Source: Levilactobacillus koreensis JCM 16448 (GTDB lineage: Bacteria > Bacillota > Bacilli > Lactobacillales > Lactobacillaceae). Taken from it: 64,000 nucleotides of DNA. Positions within the stretch are counted from its first letter, which is position 1, and the number at the start of each line of letters is the position of its first letter. The stretch lies in NCBI RefSeq assembly GCF_001435525.1, contig NZ_AZDP01000118.1, forward strand, positions 13,812 through 77,811, written 5' to 3'. The notes under the pieces are model-generated. The model was not told where the DNA came from, did not search any database, and saw only the letters and a list, made by a program, of their open reading frames with translations. Below, one piece after another: positions 27,871 through 36,876 of the stretch. Position numbers and translations under genes: made by a program.

Positions 27871-28992
27871 CTAATCCGCACCAAGTTTGATGACGCCAAA
27901 TTTTTGAAACGCAAAATTACCAGTTAATGGAACCGGCGTCGCTGCCGTCAAGATCGTCGACTGCATAAACGCGCCATTGTAGGCCAGGTCACTCGATTCA
28001 TCGTAGTAGTAGGAACTGTAGACGATGCCCTTAACCTTACCGGCCTCGTTTAGCGCAAAGGTCGGCGCGTAGTAGCAGCTGCCCTTGGGCGGAACGATCT
28101 TGCGGACCAACTGATATTTGCCGGTAATCGTCTTTGACTTCTTGATGTAAACGATGCCCGACGCTTGCCCACCATAGGTCAGGTAGTAATCATTTTGCCC
28201 CTTATACAAGCACGCAGAGGTACTTGCCCCGTCAACGCCGCGAATCCGTTGGGCCTTAGCTAAGTTCGGCTGACCGGTCGTATCGTTAAATGGGGCCACG
28301 AAGCTTTCTAGTACGTGTCCCTTGGGCGCCGGTGCCGTGAACACCATGCGGGTCTTCGTATCCACGTGCACTAAGGACGGCGCGATGATGTCTTGAAACC
28401 TTGGCGACGTATTCGTCTTGATCAGGTCCCAGTTGCTTAGATCCGTCGACCGCAAGACGCCACCGGTATACGTAATGAACCAGAACTCCCCCAGCTTAAA
28501 TAACGTGGGATCTTGAATGTCAACGTCGGGATAGTTGGTACTAAAGGTGTGCCAGTCATTTAGCTTGTCAGCGTATAAGACCCGCAAGCGATTGTCACTC
28601 TGGTCGTAAGGGATCGACTGAACGCCATTGAAGGTGTTCGTCGTCACGTCTTGAGCAGAGACCCCAATGTATTGGGCCTTCAATAATTTATCCAATGACG
28701 CCACCACCTCAGGATGGTAGACCACCTGCTGCTGCGAGGTCCCGTACGCATACCGAAACCGATAGTGGGTGCGGGTGAGCGTGTACCCCGGGATGTGCGC
28801 AGCCTTTAATTTGTACACCGAATTCGGCCGGCCAATCGTTTTCAACGGGGCCGTCACCGGTGTCCCGTTCTCATCCACAAAATTAACCACCATGGTACTG
28901 CTCGACTTAAAGTAACCTATCAGACCGATAACCAGCAGGAGAACGGTCATGATCAGGCCGTTACGCACAACGCTTCGTCGTTTAAAACTCAT
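27871..28992 (-). CDS. Membrane-anchored MucBP + GH43-like propeller protein, degenerate active site
   Basis: The 373-residue protein has a membrane segment (about 11-27), a MucBP domain (about 34-95: VNFVDENGTPV ... HIPGYTLTRTHYRF ... QQQVVYHPE) and a GH43-like propeller. It matches the paralogue at 19982-21103 in length and order (YIGVS, WHTFSTNYPDVDIQDPT). The first aspartate (D161 in QDPT) is kept. However, the WAPE position reads IAPS, the IDP motif is not evident, and the EGP motif reads YAPT without the glutamate. It may bind glycan rather than cut it. The ATG at 28992 has GGGGG 8 bases upstream; the in-frame GTG at 29007 overlaps that site. Confidence 0.72.
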   Translation of the reverse strand: MSFKRRSVVRNGLIMTVLLLVIGLIGYFKSSSTMVVNFVDENGTPVTAPLKTIGRPNSVYKLKAAHIPGYTLTRTHYRFRYAYGTSQQQVVYHPEVVASLDKLLKAQYIGVSAQDVTTNTFNGVQSIPYDQSDNRLRVLYADKLNDWHTFSTNYPDVDIQDPTLFKLGEFWFITYTGGVLRSTDLSNWDLIKTNTSPRFQDIIAPSLVHVDTKTRMVFTAPAPKGHVLESFVAPFNDTTGQPNLAKAQRIRGVDGASTSACLYKGQNDYYLTYGGQASGIVYIKKSKTITGKYQLVRKIVPPKGSCYYAPTFALNEAGKVKGIVYSSYYYDESSDLAYNGAFMQSTILTAATPVPLTGNFAFQKFGVIKLGAD

Positions 28993-29030
28993 CCAGCTGA
29001 CCCCCACTTCTCAATGACGCCATCAATCCA

Positions 29031-30455
29031 TCACTTCTGCCGACTCTTCAAATAGTAAAGACCTTCCCGCAGAATATCTGGCTTCAATATCGACAAAATG
29101 CCAAAGTAGATTCCGATTCCTAATGTGACTTGCAACGCCAAGCTGATTGCCGATACACTCATGGTGCTGTTCAACCAGAAGACCGGAATGAACATCGCCA
29201 CGGCGGCCAGTAGGAACTTCCACCCATCCGCAAATAGATTGCGGTAGCTAACCATATCCCGAATCACAAACAGCTGATAGGCCGTCACAACCACTTCCGA
29301 GACGACGGTCGCAATCGTTGCTCCACTCACCCCCAAGGTCAGGATCAGTGGCACGTTAATGACGATGTTGGCCAACGCACCGTACGTCACGGAGGCGGTG
29401 TAGTCTTTGACCCGCTTCAACGGCATCAGGTACTGCAAGCCGATGACGTTGCTCCACCCAATTAGGAGGGCGACCGGCGCTTCGATCATGATCAGCTGAC
29501 TGACAATGCTGAATTTGGGGCCGTAGTACAGGGGAACCAGCGAGTTGGCGGTCGCCGCTAAACCAAACATCAGGGGTAACGCCAACAGGCTGGAAAAACT
29601 AAACGACTTATATAACAGCCGATTCAGTCGCCGAAGACTTCCCTGCGCCGCCAAATGCGACATGTGCGGCAACATCACCGTCCCAGTAGCGGTAATCACC
29701 GCCAGGACCATCTTGACCAATTTATCCGCAAAGTCGTAATACCCCGCCGACGTCACAGAATCGAACTGGCCCAGCATGGTTCGATTTAGCTGCAAGTAGA
29801 CCTGCGTCGCAATCTGCGGAATAAACAACACGATGGTCGGCTTGAGATGACTGAGAATACCGGAAAAATCAATCCGCGGCTTCCCCACAACGGTGTGCAG
29901 ATACGGCCAGAGCGTGAGGTTCCCTAAGACCTGAGCCAGTCCCAAGATCATAATGTAAGTTCCGACGTCCGCTTGACTCTTAACCAGCGTAAATATCGCG
30001 ACCAACGAGGCAATCTTGACCAGCGAATTTCGGAGCACCGTCTTCTTGAAATCCTCCATCCCCATGAATAACCAAGAGATATCGAAGACACCCGCAACGA
30101 TCCACAACGACTGCAATAGAAAGTATCCCCGATAGGTGGTCTGAAATAAGACGAAGACCAAGAATAGTCCGTACGCGACGACCACCGTCATTACCTGGAG
30201 CAACTCGATCTCCCAGAACGTCTTGGTGCGTTGTTCGAAATTATCGCGATGATACGCAATCTCGCGGTTACCATAAACCGTGATTCCTAACGTTCCCAGT
30301 AGCAAAAAATACGTGATGATGGAATTGGTATACGAATTGATGCCGACACCCTCGGGCCCGAGCACCCTAGCAATGTAGGGAACCGTGATAAAGGGCACTA
30401 TCAGGGTCAACAATTGATATCCCGCGTTATACAGATAATTACGAACCACATTCAT
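29031..30455 (-). CDS. wzx: Wzx-type flippase, locus B
   Basis: This 474-residue protein has about 14 hydrophobic segments with the MOP-type start YNAGYQLLTLIVPFITVPYIARVLG and EGVGINSYTNS. It is a paralogue of the locus A flippase along its length. It exports lipid-linked repeat units made by the locus B transferases. It lies 76 bases after the priming transferase gene; that gap has an 8-base-arm hairpin (30514-30521 with 30536-30543) that overlaps the stop of the priming gene. Confidence 0.92.
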   Translation of the reverse strand: MNVVRNYLYNAGYQLLTLIVPFITVPYIARVLGPEGVGINSYTNSIITYFLLLGTLGITVYGNREIAYHRDNFEQRTKTFWEIELLQVMTVVVAYGLFLVFVLFQTTYRGYFLLQSLWIVAGVFDISWLFMGMEDFKKTVLRNSLVKIASLVAIFTLVKSQADVGTYIMILGLAQVLGNLTLWPYLHTVVGKPRIDFSGILSHLKPTIVLFIPQIATQVYLQLNRTMLGQFDSVTSAGYYDFADKLVKMVLAVITATGTVMLPHMSHLAAQGSLRRLNRLLYKSFSFSSLLALPLMFGLAATANSLVPLYYGPKFSIVSQLIMIEAPVALLIGWSNVIGLQYLMPLKRVKDYTASVTYGALANIVINVPLILTLGVSGATIATVVSEVVVTAYQLFVIRDMVSYRNLFADGWKFLLAAVAMFIPVFWLNSTMSVSAISLALQVTLGIGIYFGILSILKPDILREGLYYLKSRQK

Positions 30456-30531
30456 ACCATCAAACTCCCATCGACCCCATATCCAGCTGCCAGGAAGGTG
30501 AAGAAAGCATTGAGATGCCTACTCCTAAACC

Positions 30532-31203
30532 TCAATAGGCATCATTTGGACTAATAATGATCCGGAATGTCTTGAGCAAAATCACAAAGTCGACCCAGAT
30601 ATTGGCCTCCCGAATGTACTTCAGATCCAAGGCAACCATTGTGTCGAAGCTCACGTTGTTGCGTCCGCTAATCTGCCATAATCCGGTACAACCCGGCACG
30701 ACCGCCAAGCGCTGCACGTCAGTCAAACCGTACTCCTTAACCTCCCTAGGCAGTGGTGGTCGTGGACCGACCAGTGACATGTCACCCAAGAGGACGTTCA
30801 CCAACTGCGGGAGCTCGTCCAGACTGTGTTTACGAATAAACTTTCCCACCCGCGTGATGCGTGGGTCCTCCTTCATCTTGAACATGGGGCCGTCGATTTC
30901 GTTGTACTTTAACAGCGTCTTTAATTTTTTATCCGCGTCAGTGACCATCGAACGGAATTTAAACATCTTAAATTGGCGTCCATCCTTACCAATTCTGGTC
31001 TGAGAATAGAACACACCCCCATGCGGGTCATCGACCTTGATGGCAATGGCAATGACTAAGAAGACTGGCCACAGGACAACTAAGGCGATCACACTCATGA
31101 TCAAATCAAATACACGCTTGCAGATGTGATAGACTCGCTTTTTCTGGACACCATCTGTATCAGCTATCACTTTGGAGATCCCCCTTCCCCAAGCTTTCAT
31201 CAA
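30532..31203 (-). CDS. Priming undecaprenyl-phosphate sugar-1-phosphate transferase, locus B
   Basis: The 223-residue protein has CKRVFD near 28, one membrane segment at about 33-55, KMFKFRSMVTDADKKL near 80-95, SLDELPQL near 128 and LVGPRPPLP near 145, as in the short WbaP/PglC-type priming enzymes. It starts the locus B repeat unit on undecaprenyl phosphate. It resembles the locus A enzyme but is more divergent than the glf or flippase pairs, so a different first sugar is possible. It overlaps the glf stop by 4 bases. Confidence 0.93.
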   Translation of the reverse strand: MMKAWGRGISKVIADTDGVQKKRVYHICKRVFDLIMSVIALVVLWPVFLVIAIAIKVDDPHGGVFYSQTRIGKDGRQFKMFKFRSMVTDADKKLKTLLKYNEIDGPMFKMKEDPRITRVGKFIRKHSLDELPQLVNVLLGDMSLVGPRPPLPREVKEYGLTDVQRLAVVPGCTGLWQISGRNNVSFDTMVALDLKYIREANIWVDFVILLKTFRIIISPNDAY

Positions 31204-32324
31204 TCTAATTCCCTTCTGGCGACGACCAATGCCGCGTGAATGACCTGGTGCATATCAAAATATCGATATTGACCCAGCCGGCCACCAAAAATGACGTTCT
31301 GCTCATGCTTAGCTAACGCCGCGTATGCCTTGTAAAGCGCGTTATTTTCGACATTATTAACGGGATAGTAGGGCTCATCCCCACGCTGCCAGGCCTGAGG
31401 ATACTCACGGGTAATAATGGTCCTATCCGCGGCGCCCTTTCCAAATTCAAAATGCTTATGCTCAATAATTCTGGTAAACGGCGTCGCAGCGTCCGTGTAA
31501 TTGACCACGGCGTTGCCCTGATAGTTAGCGACAGGCAACTCTTCCGTTTCAAATCGCAGCGAACGATAGGCCAACTCACCTAGCTGGTAGTCAAAGTATT
31601 GGTCGATCATCCCACTGAAGATCACCTTGGGATACTCGCGCAAATACTCAGTCTTATGGTCAAAAAAATCCACGCCAGTTTCGACATCGATCAAGTCGTT
31701 TGCCAGCATCTTTTCCACAATCTGGGTGTACCCCCCGATTGGAATGCCTTGATAGGTGTCATTGAAATAATTGTTATCAAACGTATAGCGAACGGGGAGT
31801 CGGCGAATGATGAACGCCGGCAGGTCCTTTGCTCGCTGCCCCCACTGCTTTTCCGTGTACCCCTTGATCAATTTTTCATAAATATCCGTTCCCACCAGCG
31901 AAATGGCTTGTTCTTCCAGGTTTCTTGGCGTACCCACTAGGTTTAGACTGGCCCGCTGACTTTCAATTTTCCGCTGCGCCTCGGCTGGCGTCCGTACACC
32001 CCACAGCTCACTAAAGGTATTCATATTGAAGGGCAAGTTGTACATTTTCCCTTGGTAATTCGCCATTGGACTATTCGTGTAACGGTTAAACGTCGCAAAT
32101 TGCTGCACATAATCCCAAATCTGTTTGTCAGAGGTATGAAAGATATGTGCGCCGTACTGGTGGACCTGAATCCCGGCGATTTCCTTGGTGTAGATGTTCC
32201 CAGCGACGTGGTCTCTTTTTTCGATTACTTTGACCCGCTTCTGATGTAACGCGGCCTCGTGAGCGAAGACTGCCCCGAAAAGCCCGGCCCCCACAACCAG
32301 ATAATCATACTTACTCAACGTCAC
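31200..32324 (-). CDS. glf: UDP-galactopyranose mutase, locus B copy
   Basis: This 374-residue protein is a close paralogue of the locus A Glf: VVGAGLFGAVFAHEAAL near the start, VIEKRDHVAGN, HIFHTSD, GYTEKQWGQ and FGGRLGQYRYFDMHQ. It makes UDP-galactofuranose for the GlfT-like transferase of locus B. The start is a GTG at 32324, 5 bases after GGGGG; a TTG at 32318 is an alternative. It is the first gene of locus B, behind a leader of about 250 bases. Opening an EPS operon with glf rather than a Wzz/kinase block is unusual. Confidence 0.96.
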   Translation of the reverse strand: MTLSKYDYLVVGAGLFGAVFAHEAALHQKRVKVIEKRDHVAGNIYTKEIAGIQVHQYGAHIFHTSDKQIWDYVQQFATFNRYTNSPMANYQGKMYNLPFNMNTFSELWGVRTPAEAQRKIESQRASLNLVGTPRNLEEQAISLVGTDIYEKLIKGYTEKQWGQRAKDLPAFIIRRLPVRYTFDNNYFNDTYQGIPIGGYTQIVEKMLANDLIDVETGVDFFDHKTEYLREYPKVIFSGMIDQYFDYQLGELAYRSLRFETEELPVANYQGNAVVNYTDAATPFTRIIEHKHFEFGKGAADRTIITREYPQAWQRGDEPYYPVNNVENNALYKAYAALAKHEQNVIFGGRLGQYRYFDMHQVIHAALVVARRELD

Positions 32325-32505
32325 TTAATCCCCCTAACTACAATGTCAGTCGTGCCCAACGCCATCACGGCGGCACACGAAAACTGGCATTCTTTTTACT
32401 CCCCCATTTGCCCAAATTACGATTGAGCAAACTGTAGCCTATGACCGAGTATAAATTGGTCCCCGCAAAAGTAAATCATGGGTACCCTATAAATGGTGTA
32501 TACGT

Positions 32506-32628
32506 TAGTTAACCGTCGTAACATATTCTATATTGCTGATAGTTAATCACGCGATTATGCGAACTCTTCAAAATTTTCTTCATCATTATACTATGGATAG
32601 ACTTCTCCAATTAAAACGTTTGCGTTAC
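32506..32628 (-). promoter_or_regulatory. EPS locus B promoter and conserved leader block
   Basis: A perfect TATAAT -10 box lies at 32585-32590 on the minus strand; GTAACG at 32623-32628 is 32 bases upstream of it and CGGTTAACTA at 32506-32515 is 69 bases downstream. These spacings equal those of the locus A block (14451-14573). No good -35 box is seen, so an activator binding near GTAACG is likely. The leader RNA to glf would be about 250 bases; between 32325 and 32505 I see only a GGGTACCC palindrome near 32480. Confidence 0.65.
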
Positions 32629-32690
32629 ACTTTTGCTTATATGTGCATATGATTAATCGCTGTTACCATTATCTTTTAAGGGGCACAAAA

Positions 32691-32727
32691 AGTCTGCCCC
32701 AACACCGTTCTTGGTGTGAGACAGACT
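32691..32727 (-). terminator. Rho-independent terminator after LCP2
   Basis: AGTCTG/CAGACT outer arms (32691-32696 and 32722-32727) and an inner ACACC/GGTGT stem are followed on the minus strand by a T-tract at 32687-32690. It starts 16 bases after the LCP2 stop. Its outer stem matches the terminator after LCP1. Confidence 0.85.
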
Positions 32728-32742
32728 TATTTAGCCCTTATT

Positions 32743-33810
32743 CTAAAAGCCGTTATGTTGGCTATCATTGTTGTTACTAGTCGAACTTGACTCCCGACTA
32801 CTCGTGCTGCTATTGCTATCCGTGTCCATCTGGGCAATCTTTCCGGTCGTCGCCTGACTCAGCCCTAACGCCTTACGGATATAATTGGTCACCCGCTGGA
32901 GCTCGGACTTCGAGGCCACTTCCATGCTCTGACCGTTGATGGTCGCGCTACTCCCCTGGATATGGGTCGTACTGATGTTTTTGGCCTGCGTGGCCTTGCG
33001 GTAGTTTGTCGCCAGCGCCGTTAAGTCGTCAAACGTCAGGTCCGTTTGCGTCTGCTTGGTCAATGAGTTGACGAAATCCTCATTTAGCAGCGAGGAGACC
33101 GACCCCGACTTGTTCAACAGGGCCATAATGACCTTCCGTTGCCGCGTTTGTCGACCGTAATCACCCTTTGGATCGTCATCACGCATCCGGGAGTAAGCCA
33201 AGGCCTTCTTGCCGTTCATGTGGGTCTTCACGCCTTTCTTGAACGTGTACCCTCCATAACGAAAGCTCAGCGTTGGTTTCACCGTCACCCCACCGACCTC
33301 ATCGATAATCTTTTCCATGCCACCCATGTTGATGATGGCGTAGAAATCAATCGGGATGTTCAGCATCTTCTGCACGGTGGTGATCGCCGTCTTCGACTGA
33401 CCCCAGGCGTAGGCCGCGTTGATCTTTGCCACACCGTAGTCCGCAAAGCCCGGCACGTTGACCGCCGTATCGCGGGGAATGCTGGTGATCGTGGTCTTAT
33501 TGGTCTTCGGGTTGATGGTCACGACCATCATGCTGTCCGTTCGACCCTTAAAATTACGCCCCAAGGCCCCGGTGTCCGTCCCTAACAGGAGGATAGAGAC
33601 TGGCTTCTTGGCCTGTAAAACCGCACTGGCATTGCGTAGTTTGGTCGCCCCTGAGGCCTTATACGTCGTCTTCACGGTGCTCTTAATACTCTGGTATTTA
33701 TTCATCCCGTAGGCCGTGCCCCCCGCAATTAAGGCGAGAAGTAAAACAATGATGATGTTACGAATGGGATGACGCTTTTTTTGCGGCCGTTGCCGCCGTT
33801 CCATATCCAT
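32743..33810 (-). CDS. LCP-family glycopolymer ligase, LCP2
   Basis: This 355-residue protein has a basic cytosolic start (RRQRPQKKRHPIRN), a membrane segment at about 16-35 and an extracellular LCP domain with SILLLGTDTGALGR, GRTDSMMVVTINP, SIPRDTAV and YSRMRDDDPKGDYGRQTRQ. It is a paralogue of LCP1 along its whole domain and differs mainly in a Ser/Asn-rich 35-residue tail. It is monocistronic, with its own promoter (-10 at 33895) and terminator. It likely attaches an EPS or wall glycopolymer to peptidoglycan. Confidence 0.95.
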   Translation of the reverse strand: MDMERRQRPQKKRHPIRNIIIVLLLALIAGGTAYGMNKYQSIKSTVKTTYKASGATKLRNASAVLQAKKPVSILLLGTDTGALGRNFKGRTDSMMVVTINPKTNKTTITSIPRDTAVNVPGFADYGVAKINAAYAWGQSKTAITTVQKMLNIPIDFYAIINMGGMEKIIDEVGGVTVKPTLSFRYGGYTFKKGVKTHMNGKKALAYSRMRDDDPKGDYGRQTRQRKVIMALLNKSGSVSSLLNEDFVNSLTKQTQTDLTFDDLTALATNYRKATQAKNISTTHIQGSSATINGQSMEVASKSELQRVTNYIRKALGLSQATTGKIAQMDTDSNSSTSSRESSSTSNNNDSQHNGF

Positions 33811-33894
33811 GGTTAGTAACCACCCTTTCAGTCCGTCCGCAAGACTACCGGGCGGTTGATACTTTTAATTATTTTGGTCATGATTGACTTGACC

Positions 33895-33900
33895 ATTATA
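33895..33900 (-). promoter_or_regulatory. -10 box of the LCP2 promoter
   Basis: A perfect TATAAT lies on the minus strand 85 bases before the LCP2 start; the -35 region is weak. The rest of the gap 33811-34225 holds two hairpins (separate entries) and no credible gene. Confidence 0.5.
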
Positions 33901-34089
33901 GGAGTTGAGCCTTAACACTTTCTAATCCCCCGTGAAGCTTAAGGAAAATATAGAACTATTGGTGGCAAACGTGCCGGAAGATGGCCGCGTTACTGCCGAA
34001 CCCCGTCCGGTCTCACGTTACCCGATTCAACGCCAGCAATCGCTTTACCCATTTTGCAGTCAACCCCCAACACTATTGATTCAAAATGA

Positions 34090-34117
34090 CGGGTCTGAGA
34101 CAAAAGTCCCAGACCCG
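34090..34117. terminator. GGGTCTG-type hairpin between lplA and LCP2
   Basis: Eight-base arms CGGGTCTG/CAGACCCG (34090-34097 and 34110-34117) extend inward by GAC/GTC around a single mismatch. On the minus strand TCATTTTG follows. It is probably a second terminator or a dispersed hairpin of the kind common in lactobacilli. Confidence 0.55.
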
Positions 34118-34158
34118 CTTTGCGCTCCGAACACATATGGTCGAAACGGGCGACAAAA

Positions 34159-34195
34159 GGCGGTCAACGCCGTTAATACGCACTGACTAACCGCC
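34159..34195 (-). terminator. Probable terminator of lplA
   Basis: GGCGGT/ACCGCC arms (34159-34164 and 34190-34195) with a long, partly paired loop are followed on the minus strand by TTTTGTC. It lies 31 bases after the lplA stop. Confidence 0.55.
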
Positions 34196-34225
34196 TTCCG
34201 ACTCACTCTTTTCGAGTGTCAGGTC

Positions 34226-35248
34226 TTATTTTGTTTGCGGTTGACGGGTCAACAGGTCAACCAGGTCCTGAGCCGGAATCTTGCCAAAGTAGCTCGGCAC
34301 ATCCAACTCGTCAAATACCGCTTGAACGGCCGCGGACGTGTAGGTGACGCCGGTCAATTTGGCCGTGACGTCCGTAATCGGGCGTTGGCCGAAGAAGTCG
34401 CCGTGAATCTGAATGGCTTTAATTTTCCCCTGATCCACGTTCAAGTCGAACTCGACCGTGCCCGCTGTGAAATGTTGTCGACGCTTCAAGCTGTAGGCCG
34501 GGTCGTTGCCGTAGATCCAGTCCCAATTCTTAAAGTATTTGGCACTGAGATCCGCCACGCCCTGCTGGTCGGCCACCGTCAGCTGGTACTGATGAGCGTC
34601 CTGCAGATCCGTCACGTTCAAGATTTCCTTGGCTAACGTGTCGCGGAACTCCTCGATCGTCAGGTGTTGGTAAGCCGCTTCGAAGTACGGCCGCAGATTG
34701 GTCACGCGGCTCCGCACCGACTTGACCCCTTTGGACGCGAGCTTGTCGGCTGGCACCTGCAGGGACTTGGCAATCTGCGTCTGGTCGACGTCGTACATCA
34801 GCGTGCCATGGGAGAACATTCGGCCATTCTCCACGTGCATGGCGTTACCGGAGAACTTCTTGCCGTCGATGGTCAGGTCATTGCGCCCGGTCATCGCCGC
34901 CCCACTCGCGCCCATCTTATGTAACGCGGTGATCACGGGATCGGTGAACCGTTTGAAATTACCCACGGCATCGCCATCGTCCTTAGTGATAAAGCTAAAG
35001 ATGACGTTGCCGAGGTCGTCATACACGGCCCCGCCGCCGGACGTCCGCCGCGTTAAAATGATGTGATTGTCATCGACGTACTGTTGATTGATCTCCGCCA
35101 ACACGTTTTGGTAGCGGCCAACAATGATACAGGGTGAATTGATGTAGAAATACAAAATCGGTTCCGTGAGATCGGCGTGCTCCATCAGATAGGTCTCCAG
35201 CGCCAGGTTCTCCCGAATGTCTAAACTCTTACTTGCTAGGTAACGCAA
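34226..35248 (-). CDS. lplA: Lipoate-protein ligase A
   Basis: This 340-residue enzyme activates lipoate with ATP and attaches it to the lipoyl domains of 2-oxoacid dehydrogenases or GcvH. It shows RRTSGGGAVYDDLGNVIFSFI near 72 (lipoate-binding loop), KKFSGNAM near 130 with the catalytic lysine, HGTLMYDVD near 148, and the smaller C-terminal accessory domain. The length is that of full LplA. It is a single gene with cre-like sites in its promoter region, so carbon catabolite control is likely. Confidence 0.95.
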   Translation of the reverse strand: MRYLASKSLDIRENLALETYLMEHADLTEPILYFYINSPCIIVGRYQNVLAEINQQYVDDNHIILTRRTSGGGAVYDDLGNVIFSFITKDDGDAVGNFKRFTDPVITALHKMGASGAAMTGRNDLTIDGKKFSGNAMHVENGRMFSHGTLMYDVDQTQIAKSLQVPADKLASKGVKSVRSRVTNLRPYFEAAYQHLTIEEFRDTLAKEILNVTDLQDAHQYQLTVADQQGVADLSAKYFKNWDWIYGNDPAYSLKRRQHFTAGTVEFDLNVDQGKIKAIQIHGDFFGQRPITDVTAKLTGVTYTSAAVQAVFDELDVPSYFGKIPAQDLVDLLTRQPQTK

Positions 35249-35325
35249 CTTGGGTCATCCCTCTTGGTTTCATTTATTTTTAACGGTGTTTGCGGCCAAA
35301 CAAGCTAGTGGTTGACCGCAAACAT

Positions 35326-35367
35326 TGAAAGCGCTAAAACTATTCTACCACGAATGTAAGCGCTACA
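35326..35367. promoter_or_regulatory. Two cre-like sites upstream of lplA
   Basis: TGAAAGCGCTAAAA (35326-35339) and TGTAAGCGCTACA (35355-35367) resemble the CcpA operator, each with one departure from the near-palindromic consensus. They flank a possible -10 box (TAGAAT on the minus strand near 35346). Both lie 80-120 bases before lplA, which places them where CcpA could block transcription. Confidence 0.55.
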
Positions 35368-35445
35368 CATTAGCTGGATTACCTTCTGTGAGTGACTGTC
35401 CCTCATGGCTGATGAAAATAAATCATCATCGCAGCCCACTAAAGT

Positions 35446-36855
35446 TTAGTCCGCAAGTTCGCGCACCCGGCTGTGACGGTAACCGTAGGCGGCGTAGACG
35501 ATGAGGCCCAGGACGACCCACACACCGAACGCTTCCCACGTAAATGGCTGCAGCTGCGTCATCAAGTACAGGCAAGCTAAGAACGACGCAATCGGCAAGA
35601 ACGGATACCACGGCACCTTGAACGAGGTATCTAATTTTTTAAACCGTTCGTCGTGTCGTAGGAAGACGATGCCGAGTGAGACCATAGCAAACGCCGACAG
35701 CGTGCCAATGTTGACCAATTCCGCAATCTTATCGATGGGAATCACGGCCGCAAAAATGCTGGCGATGACGCCGAAGATCCAGGTATTGGCGACTGGCACG
35801 TGCGTTTTGGGATTCAATTTCATCAGTGGCTTGGGCAACAGGCCGTCACGACTGATGGCAAATAGTAGGCGTGTGCCCCCGTAGGACATGACGATGAGCA
35901 CGGTGGTCATCCCCACGATGGCCCCCAGTGAGATCACGCCGGACGCCCAGTTCTGGTGGATCAGCGTCAACGCTAAGGCGACCGGGTCGGCCACGTTTAA
36001 TTTCGTATAGTGGACCACACCGACCAACACCGCCGACAGGCTAATGTAGAGCACGGCGGCGACTAACAGGGAGCTGATGATTCCGATAGGCATGTTGCGC
36101 TTGGGATTCTTGACCTCCTCACTGGCAGTGGACACGGCGTCGAAGCCGATGTAGGCGTAAAAGGCGACCGCGGCCCCCTTGAAGATACCTTGCGTCCCAA
36201 ACGGTAGGAATGGATTGTAGTTGGCGGGCTTCACGTAAAACACGGCAATGCCGATGAACAGTAGGATAACTAAGATCTTAACGATGACCATGATGTTGTT
36301 GATGCGCGCGGACTCGCGAATCCCCTTGGACAGGAGCCAGGCAACGATCATGGTGATGGCGAGGGCCACGATATCGATGCCGCCCCCTTTGACACCCGCG
36401 GTTCCCGCCGCAGCTTGAAGGAACGGTGGCAGCTTTAGTCCAAACCCGTTTAACAGGTTCTGGAAGTACGACGACCAACTGACGGCCACCGACGACACGG
36501 CGAAGAGGTACTCGGAAATGAGCGCCCAGCCGAGAATCCAAGCGGCGAACTCACCGAAGACGGCGTAGACATAGGTATAGGCACTCCCGGCTAGCGGAAT
36601 CGTCGAGGAAAATTCGGAATAACACAGCGCGGCCATGGCACAGACGACCACGGCAATCAGGTAAGAGAGCATGACGCTGGGACCGGTATAGTTTGCGGCA
36701 ATCAGACCGGGCGTGATGAAGATCCCGGAACCGACGATGGCGCCAATTCCCATGGTGATCAGGCTGAACGCCGTTAAGGTCTTCTCCAACCCCGTTTTCT
36801 TATACAAGTCCGTTTGTACTTGCTTTTTAATGAATAGTTGATGTGGTCGTCCCAA
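35446..36855 (-). CDS. APC-family amino-acid permease
   Basis: This 469-residue protein has about 12 membrane segments and the APC signature near the start (TAFSLITMGIGAIVGSGIFITPGLIAANYTGP), then YSEFSSTIPLAGSAYTYVYAVFGEFAAWILGW. Its relatives are cationic or branched-chain amino-acid importers of the YfnA type. The start is a TTG at 36855, 6-7 bases after GGAGGA. It is monocistronic, behind a strong promoter with a palindromic operator. The substrate is not determined. Confidence 0.92.
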   Translation of the reverse strand: MGRPHQLFIKKQVQTDLYKKTGLEKTLTAFSLITMGIGAIVGSGIFITPGLIAANYTGPSVMLSYLIAVVVCAMAALCYSEFSSTIPLAGSAYTYVYAVFGEFAAWILGWALISEYLFAVSSVAVSWSSYFQNLLNGFGLKLPPFLQAAAGTAGVKGGGIDIVALAITMIVAWLLSKGIRESARINNIMVIVKILVILLFIGIAVFYVKPANYNPFLPFGTQGIFKGAAVAFYAYIGFDAVSTASEEVKNPKRNMPIGIISSLLVAAVLYISLSAVLVGVVHYTKLNVADPVALALTLIHQNWASGVISLGAIVGMTTVLIVMSYGGTRLLFAISRDGLLPKPLMKLNPKTHVPVANTWIFGVIASIFAAVIPIDKIAELVNIGTLSAFAMVSLGIVFLRHDERFKKLDTSFKVPWYPFLPIASFLACLYLMTQLQPFTWEAFGVWVVLGLIVYAAYGYRHSRVRELAD

Positions 36856-36876
36856 GCCAATTCCTCCTTTTTTGAA

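Noticed and set aside
33932-34186. 84-codon plus-strand frame between LCP2 and lplA
   Set aside because: It has no ribosome binding site and reads through a terminator-type hairpin; the protein resembles nothing known to me.
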